A stretch of 64,000 nucleotides of DNA, taken from Rhinopomastus cyanomelas (taxonomy: Eukaryota; Chordata; Aves; Bucerotiformes; Rhinopomastidae). Below are positions 50,080 through 61,800 of this stretch, piece after piece (position 1 is the stretch's first letter; the number at the start of each line of letters is the position of its first letter). Below the pieces are notes generated by a model. That model was not told the DNA's origin, did not search any database, and saw nothing but the letters and a program-made list of their open reading frames with translations. A program made the translations under genes and the position numbers. The stretch covers positions 62,001 through 126,000 of the forward strand of contig VXBP01001156.1 in the NCBI GenBank assembly GCA_013400115.1, given 5' to 3'.

Positions 50080-50700
50080 CCACAACTCTCATTTGGAGCC
50101 ACTGCCTCGCCGCAGCCTCTGCCCGACCACCAGGAGCTCGGTGCTGTCGCTCGGTTTTTCCCGCCCGACGCGCTTCTCGCCGGGAACGCAGGGACGGGAG
50201 GGCTCCGCTCGCCCGTCGCCCCCATCGCTCTTCCACAGCGGGTGACTCCGTGAGGCGGCATCGCCCTGCACTGCGACCCTTGGCCACCACCTCGGCCCCC
50301 CAACCGCAGGCCTCACACAAACCTCGGCCCGCCTACCTCTCACCCAGTCGCACTCAGGCCCCACACGCACCTACCGCAGCCGCAGGAAGAGGCAGGGCCA
50401 AGCCCGCTACAGCGTCAGAAGAGGCGGGGCGCGGGGCTCGGGCCTAGGCCCCAGACGTGGGGGGGGCGAGGGCGGAAGAGCCGTGCAGTTGCGGGCACTG
50501 AACCGCGGAAGCTGCTCCTGGTTCCTTTTGTCGCCCTGCTGCAGGGCGCTGGATGCTGTTGTCCGGCATACGGCTGCTCCGCGCTCTGGGCCAGCTACCC
50601 TCGCGGTCCGTCATGAACCTCCCGGAGCTCGTTTCTGCCCTGAATGAATTCGCGCCGCCCTCTCTGGCGGAGAACTGGGACAATGTCGGTTTGCTGGTAG
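50080..50700. promoter_or_regulatory. Bidirectional CpG-island promoter PPIL3 / NIF3L1
   Basis: A GC- and CpG-rich island spans the divergent 5' ends. The PPIL3 noncoding exon ends at 50375 on the minus strand (GCTGCG|GTAGGT donor) and the NIF3L1 ATG is at 50553 on the plus strand, so the two transcripts start within roughly 150 bases of each other. GC boxes (gaggcggggcg at 50421-50431; ggggggcgaggg near 50460) lie between them. ORFs such as 50089-50370 are compositional. Confidence 0.8.
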
Positions 50701-53700
50701 AACCGATTCCCCCCCACACTGTTAGCACCCTTTTCCTCACGAACGACCTCACGGAAGAGGTGATGGAAGAGGCGGTGCAGAAGAAGGCGGATCTGATTCT
50801 TTCTTACCACCCTCCTATCTTCGCGCCGCTCAAGCGAATAACGTGGAATACCTGGAAGGAACGCCTGGTGGTCCGAGCCCTGGAGCACAGGATTGGGATT
50901 TACTCGCCGCACACCGCGTACGATGCCGTACCTCACGGAGTCAATAACTGGCTAGCAAAGGGACTTGGTGAGAATCTGTTAAAAACAAAGGGTTAATGCG
51001 GCAACGGGAAGCAACGCGGGAGAGGGCTAGATGGTGGAGGCATCCCAAAAGGCGGGCGTGCTCTTCTTTTATTGGCAAATACAGTCAGTTGGTTACAAGA
51101 TCTGATTGGTACCCGCCATTTTTTGTGGTTAATATGATTGGTCAAAGCCTGTGTGCTCTGCGTGTGCTGTACACGTGCTTGCCCATGCTCCGGGAGCGTG
51201 CGTGCCCATAAAAGGAGATTGTATAAGTAAATGTAGCAGGGTAGCCTCCGGCCACATCTTGTATGTGGTATGCCAGTACCCTGAGAATGCTTTGGGAGGA
51301 ACAGAAAACAGGTTAACATTGTTAATCAGTACATGTTTTACATGCGGGTCTTCCCTCATTTTCCTTTCTTCTAGCTTTTACGGGTACGAGATGAGGCCTT
51401 CTCCTCTGCTGAGCCCACTGAACAGATTTTACCTTGGTGCAGAATACCAGACAAGAACACTAGAGCACATTTTCACAAGCAAGAATGTGTTACTGGCTAT
51501 AGTTGGAACTGGTGCAGGCTTTTTATTGTCCATCTTGGTTGCAAAGTTTAGACCACTGACTTTGAACCATCACCTTGAATTTTGAAAAGTGCCAAGGGCT
51601 TAAGATATCTGTAATTATTTTTTTTTTACTGTATTGTGGCTCATCAGTAAGCACAGCCATAGCTTTTCCAGCCTGACTTAGAAACTAGAAACTACTTTGG
51701 TTTTATACAGCTCTTAGGAGAAAGTTGTGTTGCAAATGACAAAAAATACACATGTTCATCAGCTTCCTTGCACTAAAAAGAGACTGCACCTAGCGGAGAC
51801 AACAGGGTAAGGAGTCCTTAGTTCTGCTCAGAGAAACTAAATTCAAGTGCTAAATTTGCATCTTTTATGTGCTAAATAAATCAGTATTGGGATGCTTATT
51901 CAGCTTTATAAAACAGTGATCTTGTTCTGTTTCTCAGGTGCCTGCACTTCCATCCCACTGCATCCATCCACTGCAACAAGCTATCCAGCCAAGGGCTCTC
52001 ACCGGGTAGAATTCTGCATCAGCACTGAGCATCTGGACACAGTGCTGTCCAAAATTACAGAAATCCAAGAGATCTCCTGTCTCACTACTCTTCCTGCCAG
52101 GTATCTGCTTTCTTCTGTAACGCTGTATTTTTTCTGTTGCTCAAAACAGAAAAAAATAGAGTTTGCCGAAACTGTATTTTACTGTCGTAATTACTTTGTA
52201 CCTCTCTGCATTGCTGGTGTTTTTTCCACAAGGGATCTAGAAGCATAAGCAATAATCATCGCTTTCTTATCAGTCTATGTGATATTGAACAGTAACAGCA
52301 AGCCAGGGTAGGTAGATTAGAGATGGTAAAAAACAGTAGCAACAGGAAATCTGGGGAGTTGAATTAAATTTCTGTGTGTCTCCTCTGAGAGAGCACACAG
52401 ACTAGGCCAGGCTACTACAGTGCCTTTTTTTTTTTCCTTTCTCTGGGTTAAAATTGCCACTGGGGTAGAATAACTTTGTTTTGTACTAACATAATGCGGA
52501 CATTTTAGTTTCTTAGCAAGCATCAAGCGTGTCTTTCCTCAGGGTTGAAGGGAAGGAACAAACACGTGTCAGCCTGAACTGCTCTCAGAAAGCACTGTTG
52601 GAGGTGGTGACATTACTGTCCCAGAACAGCCTTTATCACAGGACGGAGATACTCTTACTACACAAGGTAACAAAACTATGTATTACTTCCATTGAAGGTG
52701 CTACTTGTGTGAGGTGAGTGGCCTCAATGCTCAGATCCAGTAGTCTGTAGCATGACTGTTTGCTTACACTACTCTGCATTGCTTGTTTGCAGTGCTCTGC
52801 ATTGAAACCATGCACATTTCCCACAAAATGAAAGCAATTGCGTGGCTGCTATTGTTAAATGAGTTTCAATAGTGGAACTTTTACTATACTAACTAGTGTA
52901 GTTAGTATGTAACATTTGAGAAAGTTGCATACTTATCACAGAACATTAGGGACTGGAAGTGACCTGAAAGAATCATGTAGTGCAATCCCCCGCCACAGCA
53001 GGATCACCTAGATGGAGTCACACAGGAACATATCCAGGCAGGTTTTACACCTCTCCAGAGAAGGAGACTCCACAATCTCCCTGGGCAGCTTTTTCCAGTG
53101 CTCCATCACCCTCACCATGAAGAAGTTTTTTTCATGTTTATGTGTAACTTCCTATGTTCCAGCTTACACCCATTGCCCCTTGTGCTGTCATTGGATGACA
53201 CTGAGAAGAGCCTGGCTCCATCCTCCTGACACCTGCCCTTTTACATATTTATAAACATTCATGAGGTCACCCCTCAGTCTCCTTTTCTCCAAGCTAAAGA
53301 GACCCAGCTCCCTCAGCCTTTCCTTGTACTTATAAGGGAGATGTTGCACTCCATCATCTTTGTGGTCCTGGACTGGACTTTGTTCTTAAAAGTTCACAGG
53401 CTTTCCTGAATGACCAGTATCATCTTTGTATGCTATGGAAAGCAATGCAAACTTCTGGTGTCAGCCTTCTCACATTTTAATTTCTTTTCAGCCTCTTCTT
53501 CCCCACACTGGAATGGGACGTCTCTGCACACTGCACAAACCAGTCTCCTTGTCAGAAATAATTGAGCGTATCAAAAGCCACCTAAAAGTACCCCACATCC
53601 GCTTAGCCATAGGAATGGACAAGACACTAGGTAAACACGCCTGCCACTGAGGCTGTCCATTAGAATGAGTGTTGCAGGACGACAAGGAGTATGAGTGTGT

Positions 53701-55791
53701 GCACAAGTATGCGAAATACTGCTGCCTTGGATAGGCTTAATTCCAAGTAATATGAAGCACTGTTCAAGACAAGAAACAGCATTTTAGAGTGTTCAAGGTA
53801 TAATCACAAAAATAATCTCCTCTGTATTTTTAATTGGAAGTTCTCTGTTACGCTGGTTGTTGCTGAAGAGACAGCACCAGTTGAATACTGGACAACCTTT
53901 TAGCAATTTGTAAAATGACTAAGATTCTTTTTCCCTGAAGATGCCAGACACAAATGTGTACCATTTCATTGTGTGCTCCCTTTTGTGACTGAACTTTAGA
54001 TTCCTAAGTACCTTAAAACAGTAAGAAGCTTTATGGTTATCCTTATCAACAGTAATTATAAGACAACATACTGTAAGACCCTAACAGAATTTGAGAATGT
54101 CTGTGTTACCTGTTCCCTTTCCCTAGTGCAGGAAATATACATGGAGAAATTAAACTTCCTGTCACTTGGGTGTAGCTGGTAGCTTGGAATCAATAATCAT
54201 AGCAAACAGGCATAGAGCAGCTGGAAAAGCTAATGATGGTGCAACATCATTAGAGTTCTGGAAAGCAGCCTATTAAATAGTTCAGAAACCTACTTAAATA
54301 CCTGATTAAGAGAGAACCAGCCTCTGTGCTGTAGTTTTAAGAAAACTTTCCTACCCCTTGAAGGAAAGAAATCTACAAATCAACTTGGCACACAGAGGAT
54401 TTTGTTGTATTGTCAGAGATGTTATATACACACATGACTCTTTCAAACTGTCAGATATGTCTCAGCCTCCAACAAATTTACTCAGACCCTAGAACCAAGG
54501 CAGTCATTATTGTGAAATGACAGCAATACTGACATGAGGGCTGAACAGAGGGAAAGAAGTTTAACTGTGGTACCTTGCGTCTTGCAGAATCACCAGTGAA
54601 GACAGCTGCTCTGTGTGCTGGTTCTGGGAGCAGTGTCCTGAAGGGGACGGAAGCCGATATCTATCTCACAGGTAAAACACTGTGTTGTTTCATTATCTTT
54701 GTACAGATAGTCACTGGGAAAAGAAGAAAAAAAGTAAAAAGATTTGACTGGCTGTTGAAAAATTTGGTCAGCAAGAATTACACGTTAAAACTGATAAATG
54801 ATTGGTTAATTGTTGGAATGATAGAAGAACATTCAAGCAGAGATAACGTGGCTCAGATAGCTATGTGGCACAGCAAAGGCCATGTGAATTACAGTGTTGT
54901 TGTTATATGTGCATTATTTCAGCGCAATATCAGCGTTGAACATTGCAGCCTTAAGTGTTTCTCCTTTAACAAGATACAAAGCATTTCCTCAGTTCCCAAC
55001 AGAATTCCATAATGGAAAATAGAATAAAGTTTACAGAATTTTCCAGAGGAACCCCATAGTGTAGTTGATCAAAAGAGACACTTAAGTCTGTTATCCTCCA
55101 ATAGTGGGACAGCTGCTCCCTCCAGCACACTCAACAACATGAAGGCTGCCTTGCAAAGTGTAATACTTCAGCAAGTTCTCAGGTGTGACAGGTCCCATCT
55201 GCCCCTTATGTACAGCCCTGCAGAGCTGACTCTCAGACAATTTCTTTGCAAGGCTTCTCATTGCTATCTTCAATCAGCAACCGACATGCCAGCCAGCTGG
55301 TTCACTCCCAAACCACTCTGCACACTCTTATTTTCCCAACCCAAGTGGCAGAAATCTACTGCTGTTCAAAGAGGGGAAGGGGATTTCTGTGTTGTCTCAG
55401 TTGTATGTGGGGGATATCAGCTGGAAGTCCTTTTCAAGGGACAACAGAGTAGGTGTGTTCCTTATACTGACCAGATGCTGTCACATTCACCTGTATGGGC
55501 TCTGTCTCCTCTTATGTCCTTCCAGCTTCTAGCAAAGATTCTGCATATGTTGCAAAGTTACCTAAACTGTATTAACAGCAGTGGCGTTTCTTTCTCAAAA
55601 TGGCAGGAGAGATGTCCCATCATGATGTTCTGGATGCAGTTGCCAATGGGATAAGTGTTATCCTGTGTGAGCACAGTAACACCGAGCGAGGCTTCCTGTC
55701 AGAGCTGCGTGACGTGCTAGCTGTCCACCTGCAGAACAAAATCGACGTAATTGTGTCTGAGAAGGATAGAGATCCCCTCCAGGTGCTGTAG
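50553..55791 (+). CDS. NIF3L1: NIF3-like protein 1 (NGG1-interacting factor 3-like)
   Basis: NIF3/DUF34-family protein with a di-metal site, reported as a transcriptional co-regulator; its chemistry is not settled (family knowledge). Exons: 50553-50967, 51938-52100, 52543-52666, 53492-53630, 54588-54671, 55607-55791; 1110 bases, 369 residues, phases all fit. N-terminal half: AENWDNVGLLVEP, LTEEVMEEAVQKKADLILSY followed by HPPIF, and SPHTAYDAVPHGVNNWLAKG. C-terminal half: LCAGSGSSVLKGTEADIYLT, GEMSHHDVLDAVANG and CEHSNTERGFL, the conserved His/Glu metal ligands being in HPP, SHHD and HSNTERG. The first ATG gives a 20-residue Arg/Leu/Ser N-terminal extension compatible with a mitochondrial presequence; a second ATG at 50613 (MNLPELV) would remove it. 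Intron 1 holds a probable LTR and an unrelated ORF. Confidence 0.96.
50988..51312 (-). mobile_element. Probable solo LTR of an endogenous retrovirus
   Basis: Read on the minus strand the segment starts near 'tgttaacctgttttctg'. It has two CCAAT boxes (gaccaatcat, taccaatcag), then 'gccaataaaagaag', which serves as a TATA- or poly(A)-like core, then a C-rich U5-like stretch ending near 'cccgttgccgca'. It is about 20 bases downstream of the NIF3L1 exon 1 donor. A clear target-site duplication could not be assigned, although 'ttaac' occurs near both ends. There is no internal viral coding sequence. The LTR identity is inferred from structure only. Confidence 0.45.
51391..51585 (+). other. Orphan ORF with one membrane segment in NIF3L1 intron 1
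   Basis: An acceptor-like tract (ttttcctttcttctag, ending at 51375) precedes an open frame with a Met at 51391. The frame starts MRPSPLLSPLNRFYLGAEYQ, continues through one strongly hydrophobic helix (NVLLAIVGTGAGFLLSILVA) and ends NHHLEF-stop at 51585. It would be about 64 residues with one transmembrane span and a basic follow-on (KFRPL). An AATAAA occurs at 51875-51880. Joined to NIF3L1 exon 1 it would be out of frame, so it is not a NIF3L1 coding exon. I do not recognise the protein; it may be a retrocopy, a nested small gene or chance. Confidence 0.4.
52936..53375 (-). mobile_element. CR1 in NIF3L1 intron
   Basis: The plus strand reads 'tcacagaacattagggactg', 'acagcaggatcacctagatg' and 'cctctccagagaaggagact', then continues into the RT C-terminal region in reverse ('aagctaaagagacccagctc'). 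It is a typical inverted, 5'-truncated CR1. Confidence 0.9.
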
Positions 55792-55944
55792 GGGTAAGAG
55801 AAATCGGGCAGGAGTTTCACAGTATCTTGGGCAGACTGATCCAACTGCAAAGCTTAATGAAGATGCTCCACGTTGGTTCAGTACAGAATGATGCGTTTAT
55901 ATGTTCCTTCAAATTTCAGGGTATATTTTGTCACTTGTCAGACA

Positions 55945-56258
55945 AATAAATGCTTGCTTTGGGCTACAGAAGGCAAATTACTCAATTACTGGGCAGCACT
56001 TGAATAAATTTACTGTTAGTAGATTTTTTTTTAATAATTACGCTACTCAAGGATTGGTTTTGGTAAAATTTACAAACCAGACTTACCTCCAGTTTTAAGT
56101 ATACGTGGCAGTTCTACACCTTACTGCAGTTATGTCGAGTCATCAGTATAAATCACTGGTATTTTAGCTAATAAATGTCCTGATAACAGTTACTGAAAAG
56201 AGTGTGTATCATCCATTGGTATGAACAGTTTTATTAAGACACCACTCGTGCAAATAAA
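55945..56258 (+). terminator. NIF3L1: NIF3L1 poly(A) signals
   Basis: AATAAA occurs at 55945-55950, 56170-56175 and 56253-56258, i.e. 150-470 bases after the stop, so alternative 3' ends are possible. Confidence 0.55.
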
Positions 56259-57890
56259 GAGCACAGTTCAGGCATTTGGTACTTATATTCAATTGCACTA
56301 TTTACCATTAATGCAGCTTTAAGGTTTAATAGAGTAAGTCAATTGAAAATAAAAAGCTTTGGAAAGCTAAAACTCAGTTCCTTAGCAAAGCCATAAATGA
56401 ATTTAATATGCCTTTCTTTTAAAAAGTTTCTGGAACTATGGCTCTTAATTACAGGATTAAAATAATAAAACTAGTGGTGTCTCTTACCCTGTCTGGGTCT
56501 GGGCACACCAGATGAACCTTTAAACAAAATGGAAGGATTTCCATTATGAATTCGTTTGCACCATCCTCTTAAAACTAGTAACAGTGTCTCATCAAGTAAC
56601 GTCTTTACTGCATAATGACATCAATCTTACCCCACTTAAGGAAAAGTGGGAAGAGATTACTCCCATGTTGCATAGTCGCAGTACCTTCAGATAATGGCCA
56701 TCATTCTTACCTACACCACAACAACCTCTCCACAAGCTGAGCAACAGGAAGATTTTTCTGCTTTCCTCAGAAAAGGAGAGCACCATAGAAGTGATTCCTC
56801 CAAATCCAACAGTTATGCATTGCCACAGAAGACACTGAAATGCTAGTACTGTAGCATGTACACAGAATTCAAGAGACAAGAGAATTAATGCATTGATGCA
56901 GTAATTGTCTAGAAACACCATAAAATTGAAATTAAATCCTTTTAACACAAAACCCCATGGGAAATCATTCACAGTAACTTTCTTTAGCTGGCATGTTTGC
57001 ATCACAGAATCATCAACAGCCTAACACTGATGCAAACTTGCCACACATCGGTTAAGATGCTGTTATCTCCCGCAGCCCTCCTCTTGGCCCATACAGGCAT
57101 CTCCTAACGCTATTAAAACTGTTAACACAGGGTGATTATAAGGTGTCTTTAAAGTAAATGTGACATCTGGAAAACCAGACATGATTGCACTGAAAATGCA
57201 CTGTGGTGTCATTACCTGTGAAACAGGAGGTGATGTCTCCCAGCTGTACTCAGAATATAAATTAAGTGGCAGAGCTCCTGTTCTTGAATTCTACACCTTA
57301 AACTTCTACAACTTGGATATCTAAGACACATTTTAGTCATTCTGATGGTAACCCAAGTAATGATAGGCAGGATTGGATGCTTTTTTGCAAAAACGTGAAA
57401 TTGAAGCCTGTAAAATGCAGATGCAAATGCCATCAAAAGACAATGTTAGATGGAAAATGTTCTGGGAGAGGAGGCTGGAAAGTACTGCTGGAACATACCA
57501 ATCTGCTCCATCAGACTCTCCAGCAAAGCTAATTAAGTTCTATATTTGAAGAATCAAATGTCAGTGGAAAATAGGTATCCCGCACTTTCAGAACAAACAC
57601 AAGTCATGGTGTAAACCTCTGTCCATCACTTCCATCAGTGAGAGGTAGACCAGATAGAAGTATTACCCCACACGATGTTACGGTTTCTTCAAAAGCTATG
57701 TACTGCCATTAAAAGGCAAGCAGACTATTTTTGCTACCTTATAAAAAAACAATACAAAGGATTTTTACTCACTAGTTTGAAATCTTTTGCACACTACATG
57801 AAGATTTGTAGATGTGAGACATAATGGTGAAAATGAGGCTTGCACATAACTTCCTGTAACATAAAAAGATTATGGAAAACAAGGTAACAA
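56259..57890. other. Convergent intergenic interval NIF3L1 / ORC2
   Basis: No coding exon or repeat was recognised. ORFs at 56592-57005 (-) and 57212-57436 (-) show no exon borders or domains. The stretch is ordinary AT-rich sequence between two facing 3' ends. Confidence 0.5.
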
Positions 57891-57904
57891 AATTAATAAA
57901 GTAC

Positions 57905-57910
57905 TTTATT
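57905..57910 (-). terminator. ORC2: ORC2 poly(A) signal
   Basis: TTTATT on the plus strand is AATAAA on the minus strand, about 980 bases beyond the ORC2 stop, giving a 3' UTR of about 1 kb without obvious repeats. Confidence 0.5.
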
Positions 57911-58887
57911 TAACTGAATTATTACAACATTAAGCTGTAACACAGCTACAAAATATCACACATACAGAGTCCCTGAAGTCTGGCTGGCAGACTAGCTGAT
58001 GGAACTATAAGGTGTACTCCCACATACCTGAGAAGAAAAGTTAAAAAGCTGTCCAAACTTCATCAGTCTCCCAGCCTCTAAGGGCTAAAAAAATTGGAAA
58101 GCTTGTTTGTGGCATTTAAAGGCCACCTCCAGGATCAGTCGACACTTCTGACATATGAAATACACACATACAAACAAACAAGTTTTTCTTAAAATAAACA
58201 AAACTTCATGGCCTCTTCATACTCCTGGAGAGCAGGTGAAAGAAACTAAACCCTCTCACCCTCACCAAAACTGAATGACAGTGACTTGCGTCCATCACAA
58301 TTTTGAGACGTAAAAGGATTTGGGTTTGGGCAAAGTCCTCCAATTCCATTGCCAGAATTTAATTAAGTGACCCAGTGTCCCAAACCCACCAGTATTCTCC
58401 TTTCCTCACGGAGTCAAGGTCTCAAGTGTTACAAATCTTCATATACTGGGAGCTAGTCTTGGCTAACTCGTAAAGGAGTACTGGAAAGCACTCGGTTGAG
58501 AAAAGGTGCACCGCTAGTACAAACTGAAGCTCAGACCAGCTTTGCATTTCCCAAGTAAACTGCTCAAAACAAACCCCATGTCTGGTGAGGCAGAGAGCAG
58601 AAGGCACAATCTTTACCCAGTTTGGCTGTAAATTTGGCTGTGTGAAGAAAACACCATCTGAATCAAGAGACAAAACAGACATATCTAACTATGGAGCAAG
58701 AGATGTCTCCTTTGCAGAAGTCATCATTCCAAACTTCCTGAAGTAGTTGAATAATGTTCATTATAATTAGAACATTCCAACAACTAGTCCAGCAGCTTTG
58801 GGGTTGGAGGGAGAGAAATTGGAGTATAGGTCCTTTTCCAGCAGCCCTTGACACAATTGCCATAGCCGGTTTTACAACAGAAACACG

Positions 58888-61800
58888 TTATACATCTTCA
58901 TCCTCTTTCTCCAAGAAGTCGGTCAAGGTATTGTCATCTACAGGAATTAATAAGTATTCCACACCATCAGCTCCCTGAGAACAGACACACATTTCATTAA
59001 CACCAGTGTACAGTGCAGTGCAAGCCACTAGACAGCACTGCAAAGCTAGCACTTATTTGCAGCCTGGGTGAGAGGTGACCAGCATTTAGGGCTACATTGC
59101 TCAAAACATGAGTCATTTCATTAGAGCAATAATGGAAATGCACAAACACTGAAAAAAGTTAGTACATGAGAACTCTTCTGGTGAACTAGGGTAGTCTGAG
59201 GTTACAGCTCCTCAACATCATAGGTCCATATCTAGCTATTGCCACACCACTTCATTATTAAGACTGGCCTGCATTCTACTCTTGTGCAAGTACAGGTAAC
59301 TATTACAAGCAAACTGCCAGGCTCTACAGTCTGTTACTTGTCAAGATCTTCAGGAAGAAAAGACCTGGAGGTCACCAAGTAACCAAAGCACACTGCCCCC
59401 ATCCTTATAAAGGGTGTCTACAAACTGAAGGCATGGAGAGAGCTGCAATTACAGAATGTCAGCTCTTTGCTAGTATCTATAAGCTGCGAAACAACCCCAT
59501 TGTGAGCTGCAGAGTGGTGTCCTAGAGACAGTAATAAGAAAGCATCGTATTTGTTTAAGGTGGCTGAATACCCAAAATTATCTTCTCTCCCTGACTGACC
59601 CGCTTGGTCCGGATGAGTTTGTGGTCCCTGAATTCTGTCAGCTGTGCCCTGAGTGTCAGGTCACTGTTCACAAGGAAAGCCTCTCGACATCGCTGGTAGA
59701 AGTCTTGGAAAGACAGTCCTGGAAACAGGAAAAGGCAGGAACGTAAAACTGAAGTGGTTGCCAGATTTTTCCAGGTCTAACACGTACACATCTAGCTATG
59801 GCTTAGACCACAGTAACACCCTCAGTTCTTTCAAGTGTACAGGCAAGCTATTATTTCATTCATTAATGGAAAACACCCTGTTTGCCCAATGGAATTTCAA
59901 TAGCACTTTAAATACACTTTACAAAATGGTTACTCTCTCTTAATTTCCAATTCCTTACTTCCAACTTTGCTATTAACATGTTATTCATAGTCCCTGCATT
60001 ACCTGTAAGAGATAGTGACAGAATATTCCACACATATCCTAGAAAGCAGGGACATGTCAGAAGTCACTTAGATAGGAACAGCATGGGAACACAATCTCCT
60101 GTCCTTCCCTGGTCCTTCAAGTGCTAGTTACAAATTCTTCTGCTTTTTTTTAACTCCATCTACAAATGGTCTCAGTCACATCTAAGCATCAAAGCAGACA
60201 ACAGTAAGAGAACATCCTTCACAATGAGCCAATCTATTGATTTCCTGACACAGTACCACTAGAAGACAGGCCACACTGCTGAGCCAACAGTTACAGACCT
60301 TCTGTTGCTGGAGACTTAACCTGCATACCAAGCGCCACTGTGACTTAATTGGCAATGGCAACAACCTAAACAAATGAGAAAACAAAGGCAGGTACATACC
60401 TGGGTAAGATGGATTGTCCTTGTTCTCAAGCTGGTACTGAGCAAGCAATTTAAATATGCCCCTAAGGGGAAAGGAAGAAAGGGGAAAATCAAAAGGAAAA
60501 AAACCCACCAAAACCCTAAAAGCTCCAAACAGCAAAACCTCCAATTTTAAAATATTCACTGATTGTTCCCTTATGACCAGAACTTGGTGCATTAATCTCA
60601 TCACTGGACAAGACTTGCTATCCAAACACTGTTCATTTAAAGTAACCAATCAAGTGGAACCCAGGCCCTACCATTTTCACCTTGAAAACTACTGTCAGAG
60701 AACACAGACTGCCTCCCATTAAGGTGTAGATCAGAGTAACCCATTAAGGACTGGGTCCTCAGCAAGTGCTGCTGTGAAGCGTAACACCACCCTACCTGGC
60801 ATTGAGAGTGAGACTGCGCAGGACATGTGTTAGGGAGCTTAAAGCCAAAGATCCAGATTGTTGTACTAAAAACGAGTTCTCGTAAGATGTTTCTTCTACA
60901 TAAGGACAAAATGTGGTTGTTTCATACCAAAGCCAGTTGTAGAGGCTGAGCTTTGCCTGATCCCACACTAGACACAGAAAAGCAAAGACAAAATTGGGTG
61001 ATTTAGCTTTTCTAAGGTGCTAATATTCAAGTGTACTTAGCTCTACTGTAGGATTTGAGGAAGCAATGTATGCTTATGGAAATCACGGTACATACACCCA
61101 AAAACAGTTCAAGCAAGATACATTCTCTGCAACAGCTTCACAGACATACTCTAAATCTTCACAGAGGCAGCAGTGTGCTGACAATTTCTGGCTGATAAAC
61201 AGAACTGTTTAGATGCAATGAAAGGCTAATCTTCATTTCAGTAAGTCTTTAAATCAAAGGGTGCCAGAAGCTTAGGAGTCTGTACGCTATGATCAGTTCT
61301 CAGTACATTATACAGTTTTGATTCAACATAGCCACAGTCCCAATTGGAGCTTCTAGCTACTAGTATACATACATCACCATATTTATTTGGACACTAACAG
61401 TAACACAAAAGCTTATGAAACATGCTCAGCAGTCCCAGAGTAGAACAGATTCTTCTCTCTTTGCTACATCATACCCAAGAGGACTTACTGAGAGGAGCAT
61501 TGATGTGATCAACAGAGGCAATGTAGTAAATGTTAGGTAGAGAGGATAACTGTGCAAGGATCTGCTGACTTCTTTCTCCTCTCAACATCTGGCTGTCAAG
61601 GTTATGAATGAGGACATAGAGCTCTAAAGATGGATCTGCAAGTTCAGAAAAAACAGCAGAGAACCAATCGCAGAAAACACAAAGTGCATTCCCAGTCCCA
61701 GTGCAGACTAGAACAAGTCTACTTCATCTCATTCCATATTCATCACTCCGATTTCAAGTAACTTTCCATGTACAGCTTACTTTGATCTCTGTCCCACAGT

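Noticed and set aside
50089..50370. 93-codon minus-strand ORF upstream of PPIL3
   Set aside because: Compositional ORF within the CpG island, immediately downstream of the PPIL3 noncoding exon donor; not part of the cyclophilin frame.
55139..55654. 171-codon ORF in NIF3L1 intron 5
   Set aside because: It overlaps the true last exon in another frame and has no recognisable family.
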